In this document: one piece after another, positions 24,440-32,685 of the stretch
How the letters are laid out: each line of letters opens with the position of its first letter
Numbering within the stretch: position 1 is the first letter of the stretch
The notes under the pieces: generated by a model
The model's database searches: none
Told to the model about the DNA's origin: nothing
The model's input: the letters and a program-made list of their open reading frames with translations, nothing else
Origin: Natronorubrum sulfidifaciens JCM 14089
Lineage (GTDB): Archaea; Halobacteriota; Halobacteria; Halobacteriales; Natrialbaceae
Length of the DNA stretch: 64,000 nt
NCBI RefSeq assembly: GCF_000337735.1
Contig: NZ_AOHX01000037.1
Span: 62,001-126,000 of the forward strand
Direction: 5' to 3'
Position numbers and translations under genes: made by a program

Positions 24440-25852
24440 ATGAGTGATGCGGCGCTCGATGTCGTGGAGTTCCTGCTCACGACGAGCGTGTATTCGGACG
24501 ATCGGACGCTGGATGAGAACGATCTCCCACCGTCGTTCCGCCGGGTATTCTGGTCCGGCGGCGTCGACGACGGTGACGGGGACGGTGGACAGACACACGC
24601 CGGCATCAGCCGGCCGCTCTCAGCCACGAACAGCACCGCACGTGAGGCGACCGGCGTCGGCCAGCCCTGGGACGCCGTCTCGGAGTTGATGTTTACCGAC
24701 CGCGACGAGTTCTCGGGAACGATCTCACTCGTCCAACAGGAGTTGGCCGAACAGTGGTTCGCCGAGCGTGTCGACGACGACCGCTTGCTCGAGAACCCGA
24801 CGCTGGCCAAACACTTCACGACACACGAGGAGTTCGGCGACAGCTTCGACGTCACCCACGAGGAGGCGCGAGAGCAAAACCGCCCGATTCAGGCCGACCG
24901 CGTCTGGATCGACGGCTTACTCGAGGAGTACTTCGACGAGGACGACGACGAGGAGATGCTCGACCTCGTCGAGGTCCGCGCGCCGGAGGAAGTCGATATG
25001 TCGCTCGACGATCTGGTGCTCACCGACGATCAGGAGAACGAACTCGACAAGATTTCGAAGGCGATCGAACACCGCGACTACCTCGCGAACATCGGCCTGC
25101 GCGAGATCGGGAAACTGCTGTTCGTCGGTCCGCCGGGAACAGGCAAGACATCGACGGCACAGGCGCTCGCACAGGATATGGACCTGCCGTTCGTCGAGGT
25201 CAAACTCTCGATGATCACGAGCCAGTATCTCGGCGAGACGGCCAAAAACGTCGATAAGACGTTCGAAGTCGCCAAACGGCTGTCGCCGTGTATCCTCTTT
25301 ATCGACGAGTTCGACTTCGTCGCCAAAACACGGCGCAGCGACGAACACGCCGCGCTCAAACGCGCCGTCAACACCCTGCTCAAGAGCATCGACAACATCT
25401 CGCTGATCGAAGACGACGTCCTCCTGATCGGCGCGACGAACCACCCCGATCAGTTGGACGACGCCGCCTGGCGACGCTTCGACGAGATTATCAACTTCCC
25501 CAAACCCGACCGCGGTATGCGGGCGGACATTCTCGGCGTCATCACCCGCACGATGGACATCGAGGAGTTCGACCCACAGCTCATCGCTGAGGTGACACAG
25601 GGGCTGACCGGCAGCGACCTCCGGATGGTGCTCCGAGAGGCCGTCCTCGAGGCGCTGACCGAAGACCGGACGACGCTGACTCAAGAGGATCTGCTCGACG
25701 CCGTCGAGGAGTTCGAAGAACGAGATACGCTGAAGAACATGGATATGATGGGCGGCGACCACGACGCACTCGTCGCGGGCGGCGACCTCGGCAGCGACGG
25801 CGGCCACTCACACGATCACGGGCACGACCACGACCACGATCACAGCCACTGA
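24440..25852 (+). CDS. AAA+ ATPase (SpoVK/Ycf46-type) with His/Asp tail
   Basis: A 470-residue AAA+ ATPase. The N-terminal 190 residues are acidic and not recognised. Walker A is GPPGTGKT at 230-237, Walker B is ILFIDEFD near 285-292, sensor 1 is LLIGATNHPDQLD, and an arginine-finger region follows (AAWRRFDEIINFPKPDR). The C-terminal lid reads TGSDLRMVLREAVLEAL. The last 20 residues are almost only His, Asp and Gly, a possible metal-binding tail. Relatives act as unfoldases or membrane-protein remodelling factors. The start follows a TATA-poor 132-base gap from the Usp gene. Confidence 0.9.
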   Translation: MSDAALDVVEFLLTTSVYSDDRTLDENDLPPSFRRVFWSGGVDDGDGDGGQTHAGISRPLSATNSTAREATGVGQPWDAVSELMFTDRDEFSGTISLVQQELAEQWFAERVDDDRLLENPTLAKHFTTHEEFGDSFDVTHEEAREQNRPIQADRVWIDGLLEEYFDEDDDEEMLDLVEVRAPEEVDMSLDDLVLTDDQENELDKISKAIEHRDYLANIGLREIGKLLFVGPPGTGKTSTAQALAQDMDLPFVEVKLSMITSQYLGETAKNVDKTFEVAKRLSPCILFIDEFDFVAKTRRSDEHAALKRAVNTLLKSIDNISLIEDDVLLIGATNHPDQLDDAAWRRFDEIINFPKPDRGMRADILGVITRTMDIEEFDPQLIAEVTQGLTGSDLRMVLREAVLEALTEDRTTLTQEDLLDAVEEFEERDTLKNMDMMGGDHDALVAGGDLGSDGGHSHDHGHDHDHDHSH

Positions 25853-25927
25853 GCCACCAGCGACGTGCTGTGTGGAGACGTCTGCGGCTGGCGAAACACC
25901 CAACTGCCAGCCCGGTGTCGTCGCCGT

Positions 25928-26710
25928 ATGCACGATTTCCACACCCACACGAACTACTCCGACGGCAGCGTTCTCGAGCGAATGGTCACCGCCGCCGACA
26001 CGGCCGGCCTCGAGGGAATCGGACTCACGGACCACTGTACGATCTCCGCCCGTGAGCGCCCGGCCACCGCTCGCAGCGTCTACGGTTTCAATCTGGATCT
26101 GACCTACGAGCGCCGCCGCCGGGCGATCGAGGCCCTCCGTGAGCGAGCGGACATCACACTCGAGATCTACGACGGTGTCGAGATGGACTACGACCCCCGC
26201 GACGAGCGCGCGATTCGGGAGTTCCTCGCGGAGGCGGAGTTCGAATACACGCTCGGCAGCGTCCACACCGTCGATGGACTGAACGTACAGGTACCGGGGA
26301 ACTTCACGGGGATGAGCGGGGCAGCACTGGATGCGATCGCCGACGACTACTTCGACGCGCTCGTTACGATGATCGACGCGGAGCTGTTCGACGTCGCCGC
26401 CCACCTCGATCTGCTCGAACGAACGCCGCCGCTGCGCGGGCGTGCGACGAGAGACCACTACGAGCGCGTCGCTCGAGCGCTGGCCGACTCGCGGACGGTC
26501 CCCGAAATCAACGCCGGACGCGCAACGGCAGCGACGACGATCGTCCACCCCGACGAGTCGTTTCTCGAGGTGCTCCGGGAGTACGACGTCGCCGTCACCG
26601 TCGGCACCGACTCCCACCGCCCGGCCGAGATCGGCGAGCGGACCGATTTTCTCGAGACGTATCTCGAGACCCGTGATCTCGAGCCGGTTTACCCGCCGAG
26701 TCTCGAGTGA
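25928..26710 (+). CDS. PHP-domain phosphoesterase
   Basis: Metal-dependent hydrolase of the PHP family, 260 residues. Motifs seen are HDFHTHTNYSDG (residues 2-13, first metal ligands), GIGLTDHCTI, EMDYDPRDE, GSVHTVDG, and the C-terminal TDSHRP. Family members include histidinol-phosphate phosphatases and polymerase exonuclease domains. The isolated version suggests a small phosphatase, but the substrate is not known. The ATG at 25928 gives the family start. It follows the AAA+ gene by 75 bases on the same strand. Confidence 0.9.
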   Translation: MHDFHTHTNYSDGSVLERMVTAADTAGLEGIGLTDHCTISARERPATARSVYGFNLDLTYERRRRAIEALRERADITLEIYDGVEMDYDPRDERAIREFLAEAEFEYTLGSVHTVDGLNVQVPGNFTGMSGAALDAIADDYFDALVTMIDAELFDVAAHLDLLERTPPLRGRATRDHYERVARALADSRTVPEINAGRATAATTIVHPDESFLEVLREYDVAVTVGTDSHRPAEIGERTDFLETYLETRDLEPVYPPSLE

Positions 26711-26785
26711 CTCGCAGACGGACACTCGAGGCGAGTCGTGTCCGGTACCCCACTGCTTTTGGCCACAGCAGCCGACGCTTCGGCA

Positions 26786-27169
26786 ATGCCTACGGACCGG
26801 AACGTCTACGGCGGCGACCTCGAGCCCTGCAGCACCGAACCGATGACTGGGTTTCTCCGAGATGGGTGCTGCCGTCGCGTCGAGGGCGATCGGGGTCGCC
26901 ACGAGCTCTGTGCCGTGATGACCGAGCCGTTTCTCGAGTTCAGCAGGGAAAACGGCAACGACCTCATTACCCCGAAGCCCGAGTTCGACTTTCCGGGTCT
27001 CGAGCCCGGCGATCGGTGGTGTTGCTGTCTCGGCCGGTGGCTCGAGGCGGTGGAGGCCGACTGTGCCCCACCCGTCGTGCTCGAGGCGACCCACGAGGCG
27101 GTCCTGCGCGACGTCGAGCCGGACCTGTTGCGGGCACACGAGTACGACGGTGATTCGCAGTCGGAGTGA
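26786..27169 (+). CDS. DUF2237 family protein
   Basis: A 127-residue protein of a widespread family of unknown function, related to small Cys-rich Zn proteins. It starts MPTDRNVYGGDLEPCSTEPMTGFLRDGCC, has C-rich segments (DGCCRR and DRWCCCLGRWLEA), and the conserved VVLEATHEAVLRDV end. The ATG at 26786 has TTTTGG about 28 bases upstream as a weak promoter. It lies between the PHP gene and a metallo-hydrolase gene on the same strand. Confidence 0.88.
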   Translation: MPTDRNVYGGDLEPCSTEPMTGFLRDGCCRRVEGDRGRHELCAVMTEPFLEFSRENGNDLITPKPEFDFPGLEPGDRWCCCLGRWLEAVEADCAPPVVLEATHEAVLRDVEPDLLRAHEYDGDSQSE

Positions 27170-27196
27170 TCGGCCACCTCGATTCGGGCAACACCC

Positions 27197-27200
27197 ATAT
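27197..27200 (+). promoter_or_regulatory. TATA-like box for the leader ORF and PhnP-like gene
   Basis: CCATATGC has its ATAT at 27197-27200, 26 bases before the ATG at 27225. No comparable box lies 26 bases before the GTG at 27302. This suggests the transcript starts at the small ORF. Confidence 0.45.
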
Positions 27201-27224
27201 GCCCTGCCTGCCAATCGACTCGCA

Positions 27225-27311
27225 ATGAGCGATGAATCGCGACACGAGAACGCCGTCGATTCGATCGCACTGTGTCTCGAGTGGAGAGGTGACCACGGAC
27301 TGTGCGCGTAA
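27225..27311 (+). CDS. 28-residue leader ORF upstream of PhnP-like gene
   Basis: ATG at 27225, TAA at 27309-27311, encoding MSDESRHENAVDSIALCLEW plus GDHGLCA after an Arg. A TATA-like box is at the right leaderless distance, and its stop overlaps the start of the downstream gene (the GTG at 27302 lies inside its last codons, in a different frame). It may be a translated leader that couples to or tunes the metallo-hydrolase. It is too short for confident coding calls and has no recognised homologue. Confidence 0.4.
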   Translation: MSDESRHENAVDSIALCLEWRGDHGLCA

Positions 27312-28126
27312 CGCTGCTCGGGACGGGCGATACGACCGGGACGCCCACTGTCGGCTGTGACTGTGACACGTGCGAGCTGGCCCGCGAACGCGGTGTCGAA
27401 CGGACCCGGTTTTCGGTCCACGTCGAGAACGACCGCACCGGCGAATCGCTGCTGGTCGATTTCAGCCCGGACTTTCGTATGCAGTTTCTGCGCGAGGACG
27501 TGGCCCTGCCGGACGCTGCCGTCATCACCCACATCCACTTCGATCACCTCGATGGGCTTGGCAACGTCTTTCGCGTCCTCGACTCGCTGCCCGTCTACGC
27601 CGCCGACGAAACCGACCCCAAAACTGGCAAGAGTGTCGCCGAAACCGTCAGCGACGACTATCACTACCTCGAGTTGCTCGAGGTCCATCCGACGACGCCG
27701 CTTGAGCCGGTTCGGATCTGTGGGTTCGACGTGACGCTGGTGCCGGTCGACCATCCGCCGCTGGTCTGTTATGGCGTCGCGATCGAGGACCCCGAAACGG
27801 GCGCGAAGCTGTCGCTCTCCGGCGATACGAGCTACGACATTCCCGATTCCTCCCGGACGGTGCTCGCCGACCCTGATCTGTTGCTCGCGGACGCGATCGT
27901 CCCCGCCCATCTCTGTGCGTACCATCCACTGGGCGGTCGCCACGAGAACGACGACGGCGTCCCCCGGACGTTCGGGACGAAACACATGACTCGAGAGGGA
28001 GCACTCGAGTTAGCCGACGAACTGAACGCCGAGCGGACGCGGCTGGTCCATCTCGCCCATTACTACCCGGCCGACGAGGCGTTCGAGGAGCCGCTGGCGA
28101 TCGACGGCGAGCAGTACGACCTGTAA
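27302..28126 (+). CDS. MBL-fold metallo-hydrolase, PhnP-like
   Basis: Metallo-beta-lactamase-fold phosphodiesterase of 274 residues. It carries the PhnP-type structural zinc motif C19-D-C21-D-T-C24 near the N-terminus and the catalytic THIHFDHLDG (His77, His79, Asp81, His82), then further His/Asp ligands (LSLSGDTSYD and VHLAHYYP). PhnP hydrolyses 5-phosphoribosyl 1,2-cyclic phosphate in the C-P lyase pathway, but no C-P lyase genes are visible here, and this enzyme may act on another cyclic phosphate. It starts with GTG inside the preceding leader ORF and lies about 1.9 kb from the phn operon. Confidence 0.88.
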   Translation: MRVTLLGTGDTTGTPTVGCDCDTCELARERGVERTRFSVHVENDRTGESLLVDFSPDFRMQFLREDVALPDAAVITHIHFDHLDGLGNVFRVLDSLPVYAADETDPKTGKSVAETVSDDYHYLELLEVHPTTPLEPVRICGFDVTLVPVDHPPLVCYGVAIEDPETGAKLSLSGDTSYDIPDSSRTVLADPDLLLADAIVPAHLCAYHPLGGRHENDDGVPRTFGTKHMTREGALELADELNAERTRLVHLAHYYPADEAFEEPLAIDGEQYDL

Positions 28127-28148
28127 CGGAACGGACACCGTCGCTCGC

Positions 28149-29156
28149 TTATCCGAACTGGTCGAGTCCCGACTGCCGGCGGCGTTTGCCCGCTGGCTCG
28201 GCCACCCACGGCGTTCGACGGTCACGTTCTGCCTCGAGATCCACCTCGAGGGCTGCTGTGGAGTCGTAGCCCGGACACGACGGCCCACACTCCACGCTGG
28301 CGTCGACGACGCGGTCGTACCGCTCACAGTAAGGCAGTGTCGCGCCGCTCGAGTCGTCGGCTCGACAGGCTCCACAGTCGGGAAACCCGTACGTTCGCCA
28401 CCCCTTACCGTAGGCACGTTCGGCGATGCGTCGTCGCCGCCGGGCTTTCGCCTCGGGCGAGACGACGGCGATCTCGGTCCGCCCCGGCTGGTACTCGAGC
28501 GGCTCGATCCCCGACTCGTCGACGGCCAACGGCGTCGGCTCGCGAACGATCTCAATCTCGAGTGTCGATGCGTCGTCGTTGCGATGAACGCGCCAGACGC
28601 CGACCGCGTCGGGAATGCGGTGGAGATGCGCTCGCGTGACGTAGCTCTCGGTCGCGAGGACGGCCTCGTCGACCAGCGCGAGGCTGACGTCCGTTCGGAG
28701 CTGGGCCTCGAGGTCGCCCGGCCGCTCGAGGTCGGGTTTGTTCTCGATGCCGACGATGCGGTCGTCCCACTCCGGATAACGCGCGACCTGCCGGACGTAC
28801 TCGCGTCCCTTCCGTCGGTCGCGTTCGAAAAAGCCGATCTCACAGGCCCGCTCGGTGGCTCGACGGGCACGATCCGGATGGCAGTCGAAGGCGTCTTTCC
28901 AGTACCGCGCCCGGCCGGTGCCGACGTCCGACTCGATCGCCGCCGCCGGAATGGACGCGCTCGTCAGTTCGAGTCGCTCCTCGAAAGCTGGGCCAGGTTC
29001 GACACAGACGACGTCGAGGATTCGGCCACCGGGCTCGGCGACGCTGGCTCCAAGCTGGCGGGCGACGATGCCCGGCTGGTGGCTCTCGAGGTGGGCACAC
29101 AACTCGAGTTCGAACGCGAACTCGGACACGGTTACAGGAACGAGAGCGACCGGCAT
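28149..29156 (-). CDS. DUF5787 protein with nuclease-like and cysteine-cluster motifs
   Basis: A 335-residue haloarchaeal protein of unknown function. Residues 131-140 read DDRIVGIENK, a D-x(n)-E-x-K pattern typical of PD-(D/E)XK nucleases, followed by DVSLALVDEAVLATESYV. Five C-terminal cysteines (261, 264, 277, 290, 294) and one near the N-terminus (Cys20 in FELELCAHLE) recall the split Fe-S site of Cas4/AddB nucleases. The C-terminal tail is basic. The ATG at 29156 is preferred. This reading is my own motif inference, not an established annotation. Confidence 0.72.
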   Translation of the reverse strand: MPVALVPVTVSEFAFELELCAHLESHQPGIVARQLGASVAEPGGRILDVVCVEPGPAFEERLELTSASIPAAAIESDVGTGRARYWKDAFDCHPDRARRATERACEIGFFERDRRKGREYVRQVARYPEWDDRIVGIENKPDLERPGDLEAQLRTDVSLALVDEAVLATESYVTRAHLHRIPDAVGVWRVHRNDDASTLEIEIVREPTPLAVDESGIEPLEYQPGRTEIAVVSPEAKARRRRRIAERAYGKGWRTYGFPDCGACRADDSSGATLPYCERYDRVVDASVECGPSCPGYDSTAALEVDLEAERDRRTPWVAEPAGKRRRQSGLDQFG

Positions 29157-29305
29157 AAGCAGGTTGGAACCGGAACGGACTCGAGTGGAAACGATGCCCG
29201 ACTGTGGGACGGATGCCTCTATAGCAGACCGGAGCACGACCGTGCCGTATCGAGAGCACATATAATCGGTTAACCCGATCAAGCGCAGGCTCAGTACCGA
29301 GAGAC

Positions 29306-29938
29306 GTGACTCAGGCAGACCATCCGAATACAGACGACGACCTTCGACTGTTACTCGTCAGGCATGGCGAATCGATCTACAACGAGCAGAACCGACTTGC
29401 TGGACGCACTGATGTCGAACTCAATGCTCGCGGCAAACGGCAGGCCAAAGCGCTCGCCGAACGGTTCCGAGACACGGAGCTCGATACCGTGTACTCGAGT
29501 TCGCTCAGTCGTGCGCTGGAGACAGCGACGATCGCGAGCGAACCACACGGGATCGACATCACGACGGTCGACACGCTCTGTGAACGCAGCTTCGGTCGAC
29601 TCGAAGAGCGTCACAAACCCGCTGTCGAGCGCAGTAGGGCCGAGACGAACGTGAATCGAAGCGAATGGTGTCCACCCGGTGGTGAGACCAGACAAGACGT
29701 CGCAGATCGAGTTGTGCCGTTTGTCGAATGGCTCGTCGACGAGCACCGTGGTGAGGTAGTCATGATCGTTGCTCACAGCGGCGTCAACAAGACACTGCTC
29801 GCCGCCCTCACGAGCGGGGATTGTATGTGGGGTCATCGAATCGCACAGAACAACACCGCACTCAACGTCCTCGAGTACAACGGCAGTTGGACACTCGAAC
29901 GCGTAAACGACACCGCACATCTCGAGGCGCTCCGATAG
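29306..29938 (+). CDS. histidine phosphatase family protein
   Basis: Phosphoglycerate-mutase-like phosphatase of 210 residues. The catalytic motif is R19-H-G-E-S with the phospho-accepting His20, and the later VMIVAHSGVNKTLL supplies the second His. Other Arg positions are in YSSSLSRALETA. It starts with GTG at 29306, about 35 bases after the TATA-like ACATATAATC near 29262. It is convergent with the phn operon and could remove phosphate from phosphosugars or other esters. The link to phosphonate use is only positional. Confidence 0.88.
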   Translation: MTQADHPNTDDDLRLLLVRHGESIYNEQNRLAGRTDVELNARGKRQAKALAERFRDTELDTVYSSSLSRALETATIASEPHGIDITTVDTLCERSFGRLEERHKPAVERSRAETNVNRSEWCPPGGETRQDVADRVVPFVEWLVDEHRGEVVMIVAHSGVNKTLLAALTSGDCMWGHRIAQNNTALNVLEYNGSWTLERVNDTAHLEALR

Positions 29939-30033
29939 TCCCTCTCAAATCGAGTGACGGAGAGATGATTCGGGCGAGTCCGATGAGGGTACCGCTTTTG
30001 GACGTAGTGCCGGGATGAACGTCCCGTCGGCCG

Positions 30034-30855
30034 TTAGCCGTTTTTCGTCAGCAGTTCATCTTGACTGAGCTGATCGTCAGCTGACTCGCCTGTTGACCGA
30101 GACGCTTCGACGCTGTCGGTCGCGCCCTGATACACCCGCGTTTTCGCCGCCTCATCGAGCTCGGCAGGTGGTCCATCGAAGACGAGACTGCCGTCTGAAA
30201 GACCGAGAATCCGATCCGCGAACTCCTCTGCCAGATGGACTTCGTGGATGTTGATCACGACTGGAACATCGGTATCGACCGCGATTTCGGCCAGGAGTTC
30301 CATCACCGCGTGTGAGGTTTCCGGATCGAGGCTGCTCGTCGGTTCGTCGACAAGCAACAGTTTCGGTCGCTGGAGCACTGCTCGTGCGATCCCGACACGT
30401 TGGCGTTGGCCACCCGAGAGCGCGTCGACACGCTTGTTCTCGTAGCCACGAAGACCGACGCGCTCGAGGGTCTCGTAGGCGTGTTCAATAGCATCAGGGG
30501 GGAATTTCCGCCGGAGCGACTGCCAAAAGCCAACGTAGCCGAGCCGCCCTGAGAGGACGTTCTCCATGACGGTCAGACGCTCGACGAGTCCGTACTCCTG
30601 AAACACCATTCCGATGTTCCGACGCTCTCGCTGAAGTTCCGGCTTCGAGAGTGCGGTGAGTTCGACGTCGTCAAGCCAGACGTCACCGCTGGTCGGTTCA
30701 ACCAGTCGGTTGATACACCTGATGAACGTACTCTTGCCGGCACCGCTCGGCCCAATCATCGCGACGACCTCGGTTCCATCGAGTGTGACAGACACGTCGT
30801 CCAGCGCGCGGTCACCAGTCTGATACACCTTCTCCAAGTTTTTTGTTTCTAACAT
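30034..30855 (-). CDS. phnC: phosphonate-type ABC transporter ATP-binding protein
   Basis: ATPase of a phosphonate/phosphite-type importer, 273 residues. Walker A is GPSGAGKS at 35-42, the Q-loop is [14 protein letters not shown], the signature is [14 protein letters not shown], Walker B is [13 protein letters not shown] and the switch His is in [15 protein letters not shown]. The C-terminal 30 residues are Asp/Ser rich. It is the last gene of phnD-phnE-phnC on the minus strand, 69 bases after phnE. Phosphonate, phosphite or phosphate could be the substrate; the family alone does not decide this. Confidence 0.93.
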   Translation of the reverse strand: MLETKNLEKVYQTGDRALDDVSVTLDGTEVVAMIGPSGAGKSTFIRCINRLVEPTSGDVWLDDVELTALSKPELQRERRNIGMVFQEYGLVERLTVMENVLSGRLGYVGFWQSLRRKFPPDAIEHAYETLERVGLRGYENKRVDALSGGQRQRVGIARAVLQRPKLLLVDEPTSSLDPETSHAVMELLAEIAVDTDVPVVINIHEVHLAEEFADRILGLSDGSLVFDGPPAELDEAAKTRVYQGATDSVEASRSTGESADDQLSQDELLTKNG

Positions 30856-30924
30856 TGTTTATTTGCAAGCGTTGTGTTCGAAAGGCGATACAGTGTCCTC
30901 GTTGCGTGGGCTACCGACTGATCG

Positions 30925-32565
30925 TCACATCACCTTTTTTCGTGCGTACGCAGAGACGACTTCGCTGAAAAGAACGATACCGAGGATTGCGATCAGGATC
31001 GTCATCGCGTTTGCCCACTGGAACTGGTTTATTTGTGACATGAGCAGACTACCGATCCCACCACCACCAACGAATCCGATCACGGTCGATGCACGAACGT
31101 TCGAGTCCCATCGGTACGTCGCGATGCCGATAAACGCCGGCTTCACTTGCGGAACAATGGCATACACAGCTGTTTCGAGGCGACTCGCCCCAGTCGCGGT
31201 CATCGCCTCGACTTGGGTCATATCGATCTCTTCGATGGCCTCTGCGAGGAGTTTCCCGATGAACCCAACCGACCGGATACCGATAGCGACGACGCCCGCA
31301 AGCGCGCCGGGTCCGAGCAGCAAAACGAGCACGAGGACCCAGATAATGACGTTCACAGAGCGCGTCGTGGTGACGATCAATTTCCCGAGTGTGTACGTAA
31401 CTCTGTTTGGCGTTGTTGTATCGGCCGCGATAAGCGCCGTCGGGATCGACAGGGCGATTGCGAGCACGGTTCCGAGGATGGCGATATGCAATGATGTCAA
31501 CAGCGGATCAACCATCTCCGCGACGATCCCAGTCGACGGCGGCCACATTCGGGTCCAGAGGTCGTATAGCTCTGCGGGAGCGGTTCGAACAACGCCGATG
31601 CCCATCTCGAGATGACGCCAGGAGATGACGATGACACCAGCGACAAGGGCAACGGAACCGTACCGCAGTAGCTGTTGGCCTCTCGTAAACCGATTCCAGG
31701 TGCGCCTGCCGGCATCTCTCGTGGGAGTTGTCTCTACACCCGCAGCTCCAGTCGAGATTCGCTTTCGGGCTACAGCACTCACAGCTTCGCCTAACAAAAC
31801 CAGCGCGATGATGACCAGGATGATCGCAGCCGAGAAGTCGTACTCGAAGCGGTCGAATGATGCGACCAGTGTCTGACCGATCCCACCCGCACCGACGATG
31901 CCAACGATGGCACTGCTTCGAAGGTTGATATCCCAGCGGTAGATCGAGAGCGCGACGAATCGCTGTGTGATCTGCGGAACGACGGCGTAAAAGTACGTCT
32001 GGAATCGGCCCGCACCCGTCGCCTCGATCGCCTCGAGCTGTGTCGGATCAATATCTTCAATCTCCTCGGCAAGCAGTTTCCCAAAGAAACCGACTGTCTT
32101 GATCATCAGCGTGATGATCCCGGCCAGCGGGCCGAACCCAACGGCTTTGACGACGATAATCGCGATTATCAGCGCGTGAAACGCGCGTGAAGTCGCGATA
32201 ATAGTCCGGCCAATCCAGAACACTCGCTCGGAGACGAGGTTTCTCGACCCGAGGATGGCGACTGGAACGGAGAGGATAATACCACCGATAGTCGCGATGA
32301 CGGCCATTGCGAGGGTTTCCAGAATATCACGCCAGATCATTTCTCGCCTTTCAGGCGTGAAGTCAGGCGGCCACGCGTTAGCCATCAGCTGACTGGACTG
32401 CTCGAGTCCGACGAGAAGACGGCCGGGAGTGATGCGGATCTCCCAGTAACTCCACGCCGCAAACAGCACGATCAGTAGATAGACAGTCCACTTCACATAT
32501 TCGTTGTAGAATATCGTGGGACGATCCCAATCGGTCGGAGACGACGCCTCTGTATCCGTTTTCAT
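30925..32565 (-). CDS. phnE: phosphonate-type ABC permease, tandem fusion of two PhnE units
   Basis: Membrane subunit of the phn importer, 546 residues, about twice the usual PhnE length. The first permease unit (about 85-285) and the second (about 340-546) share the same blocks: GKLLAE(E/A)IE(D/E)ID.TQ.EA, then ATGA.R..T..YA(V/I)VPQ, and YRWD.N.R(S/A)S..(I)G(I/F)VG.GGIG. The EAxxxTGA-type coupling loop therefore occurs twice. The linker (about 285-335) is Arg/Thr rich and carries a membrane anchor. A single chain may thus form the whole channel with a PhnC dimer. It is transcribed between phnD and phnC. Confidence 0.92.
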   Translation of the reverse strand: MKTDTEASSPTDWDRPTIFYNEYVKWTVYLLIVLFAAWSYWEIRITPGRLLVGLEQSSQLMANAWPPDFTPERREMIWRDILETLAMAVIATIGGIILSVPVAILGSRNLVSERVFWIGRTIIATSRAFHALIIAIIVVKAVGFGPLAGIITLMIKTVGFFGKLLAEEIEDIDPTQLEAIEATGAGRFQTYFYAVVPQITQRFVALSIYRWDINLRSSAIVGIVGAGGIGQTLVASFDRFEYDFSAAIILVIIALVLLGEAVSAVARKRISTGAAGVETTPTRDAGRRTWNRFTRGQQLLRYGSVALVAGVIVISWRHLEMGIGVVRTAPAELYDLWTRMWPPSTGIVAEMVDPLLTSLHIAILGTVLAIALSIPTALIAADTTTPNRVTYTLGKLIVTTTRSVNVIIWVLVLVLLLGPGALAGVVAIGIRSVGFIGKLLAEAIEEIDMTQVEAMTATGASRLETAVYAIVPQVKPAFIGIATYRWDSNVRASTVIGFVGGGGIGSLLMSQINQFQWANAMTILIAILGIVLFSEVVSAYARKKVM

Positions 32566-32685
32566 TTGTGTCTTGAGGGGGGCTGAATTTGCTGCTGTGT
32601 GTTGAGTCGGTCGCTGTTCAGGTCGGATGGAACGTCGAGAGACGTTTACGCGAATGCCTGCCGAGAAACAGTGGCGAAGACTGTG

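Noticed and set aside
25808-27985. 725-codon minus-strand ORF
   Set aside because: It lies opposite the PHP, DUF2237 and PhnP-like genes, which all have clear motifs. High GC keeps the antisense frame open. Its translation is Arg/Gly/Val-rich without any domain.
27302-28126. PhnP-like gene as evidence for a complete C-P lyase pathway
   Set aside because: PhnP-like metallo-hydrolases occur widely without C-P lyase, and no phnGHIJKLM gene is in the window. The link to phnDEC is positional only.
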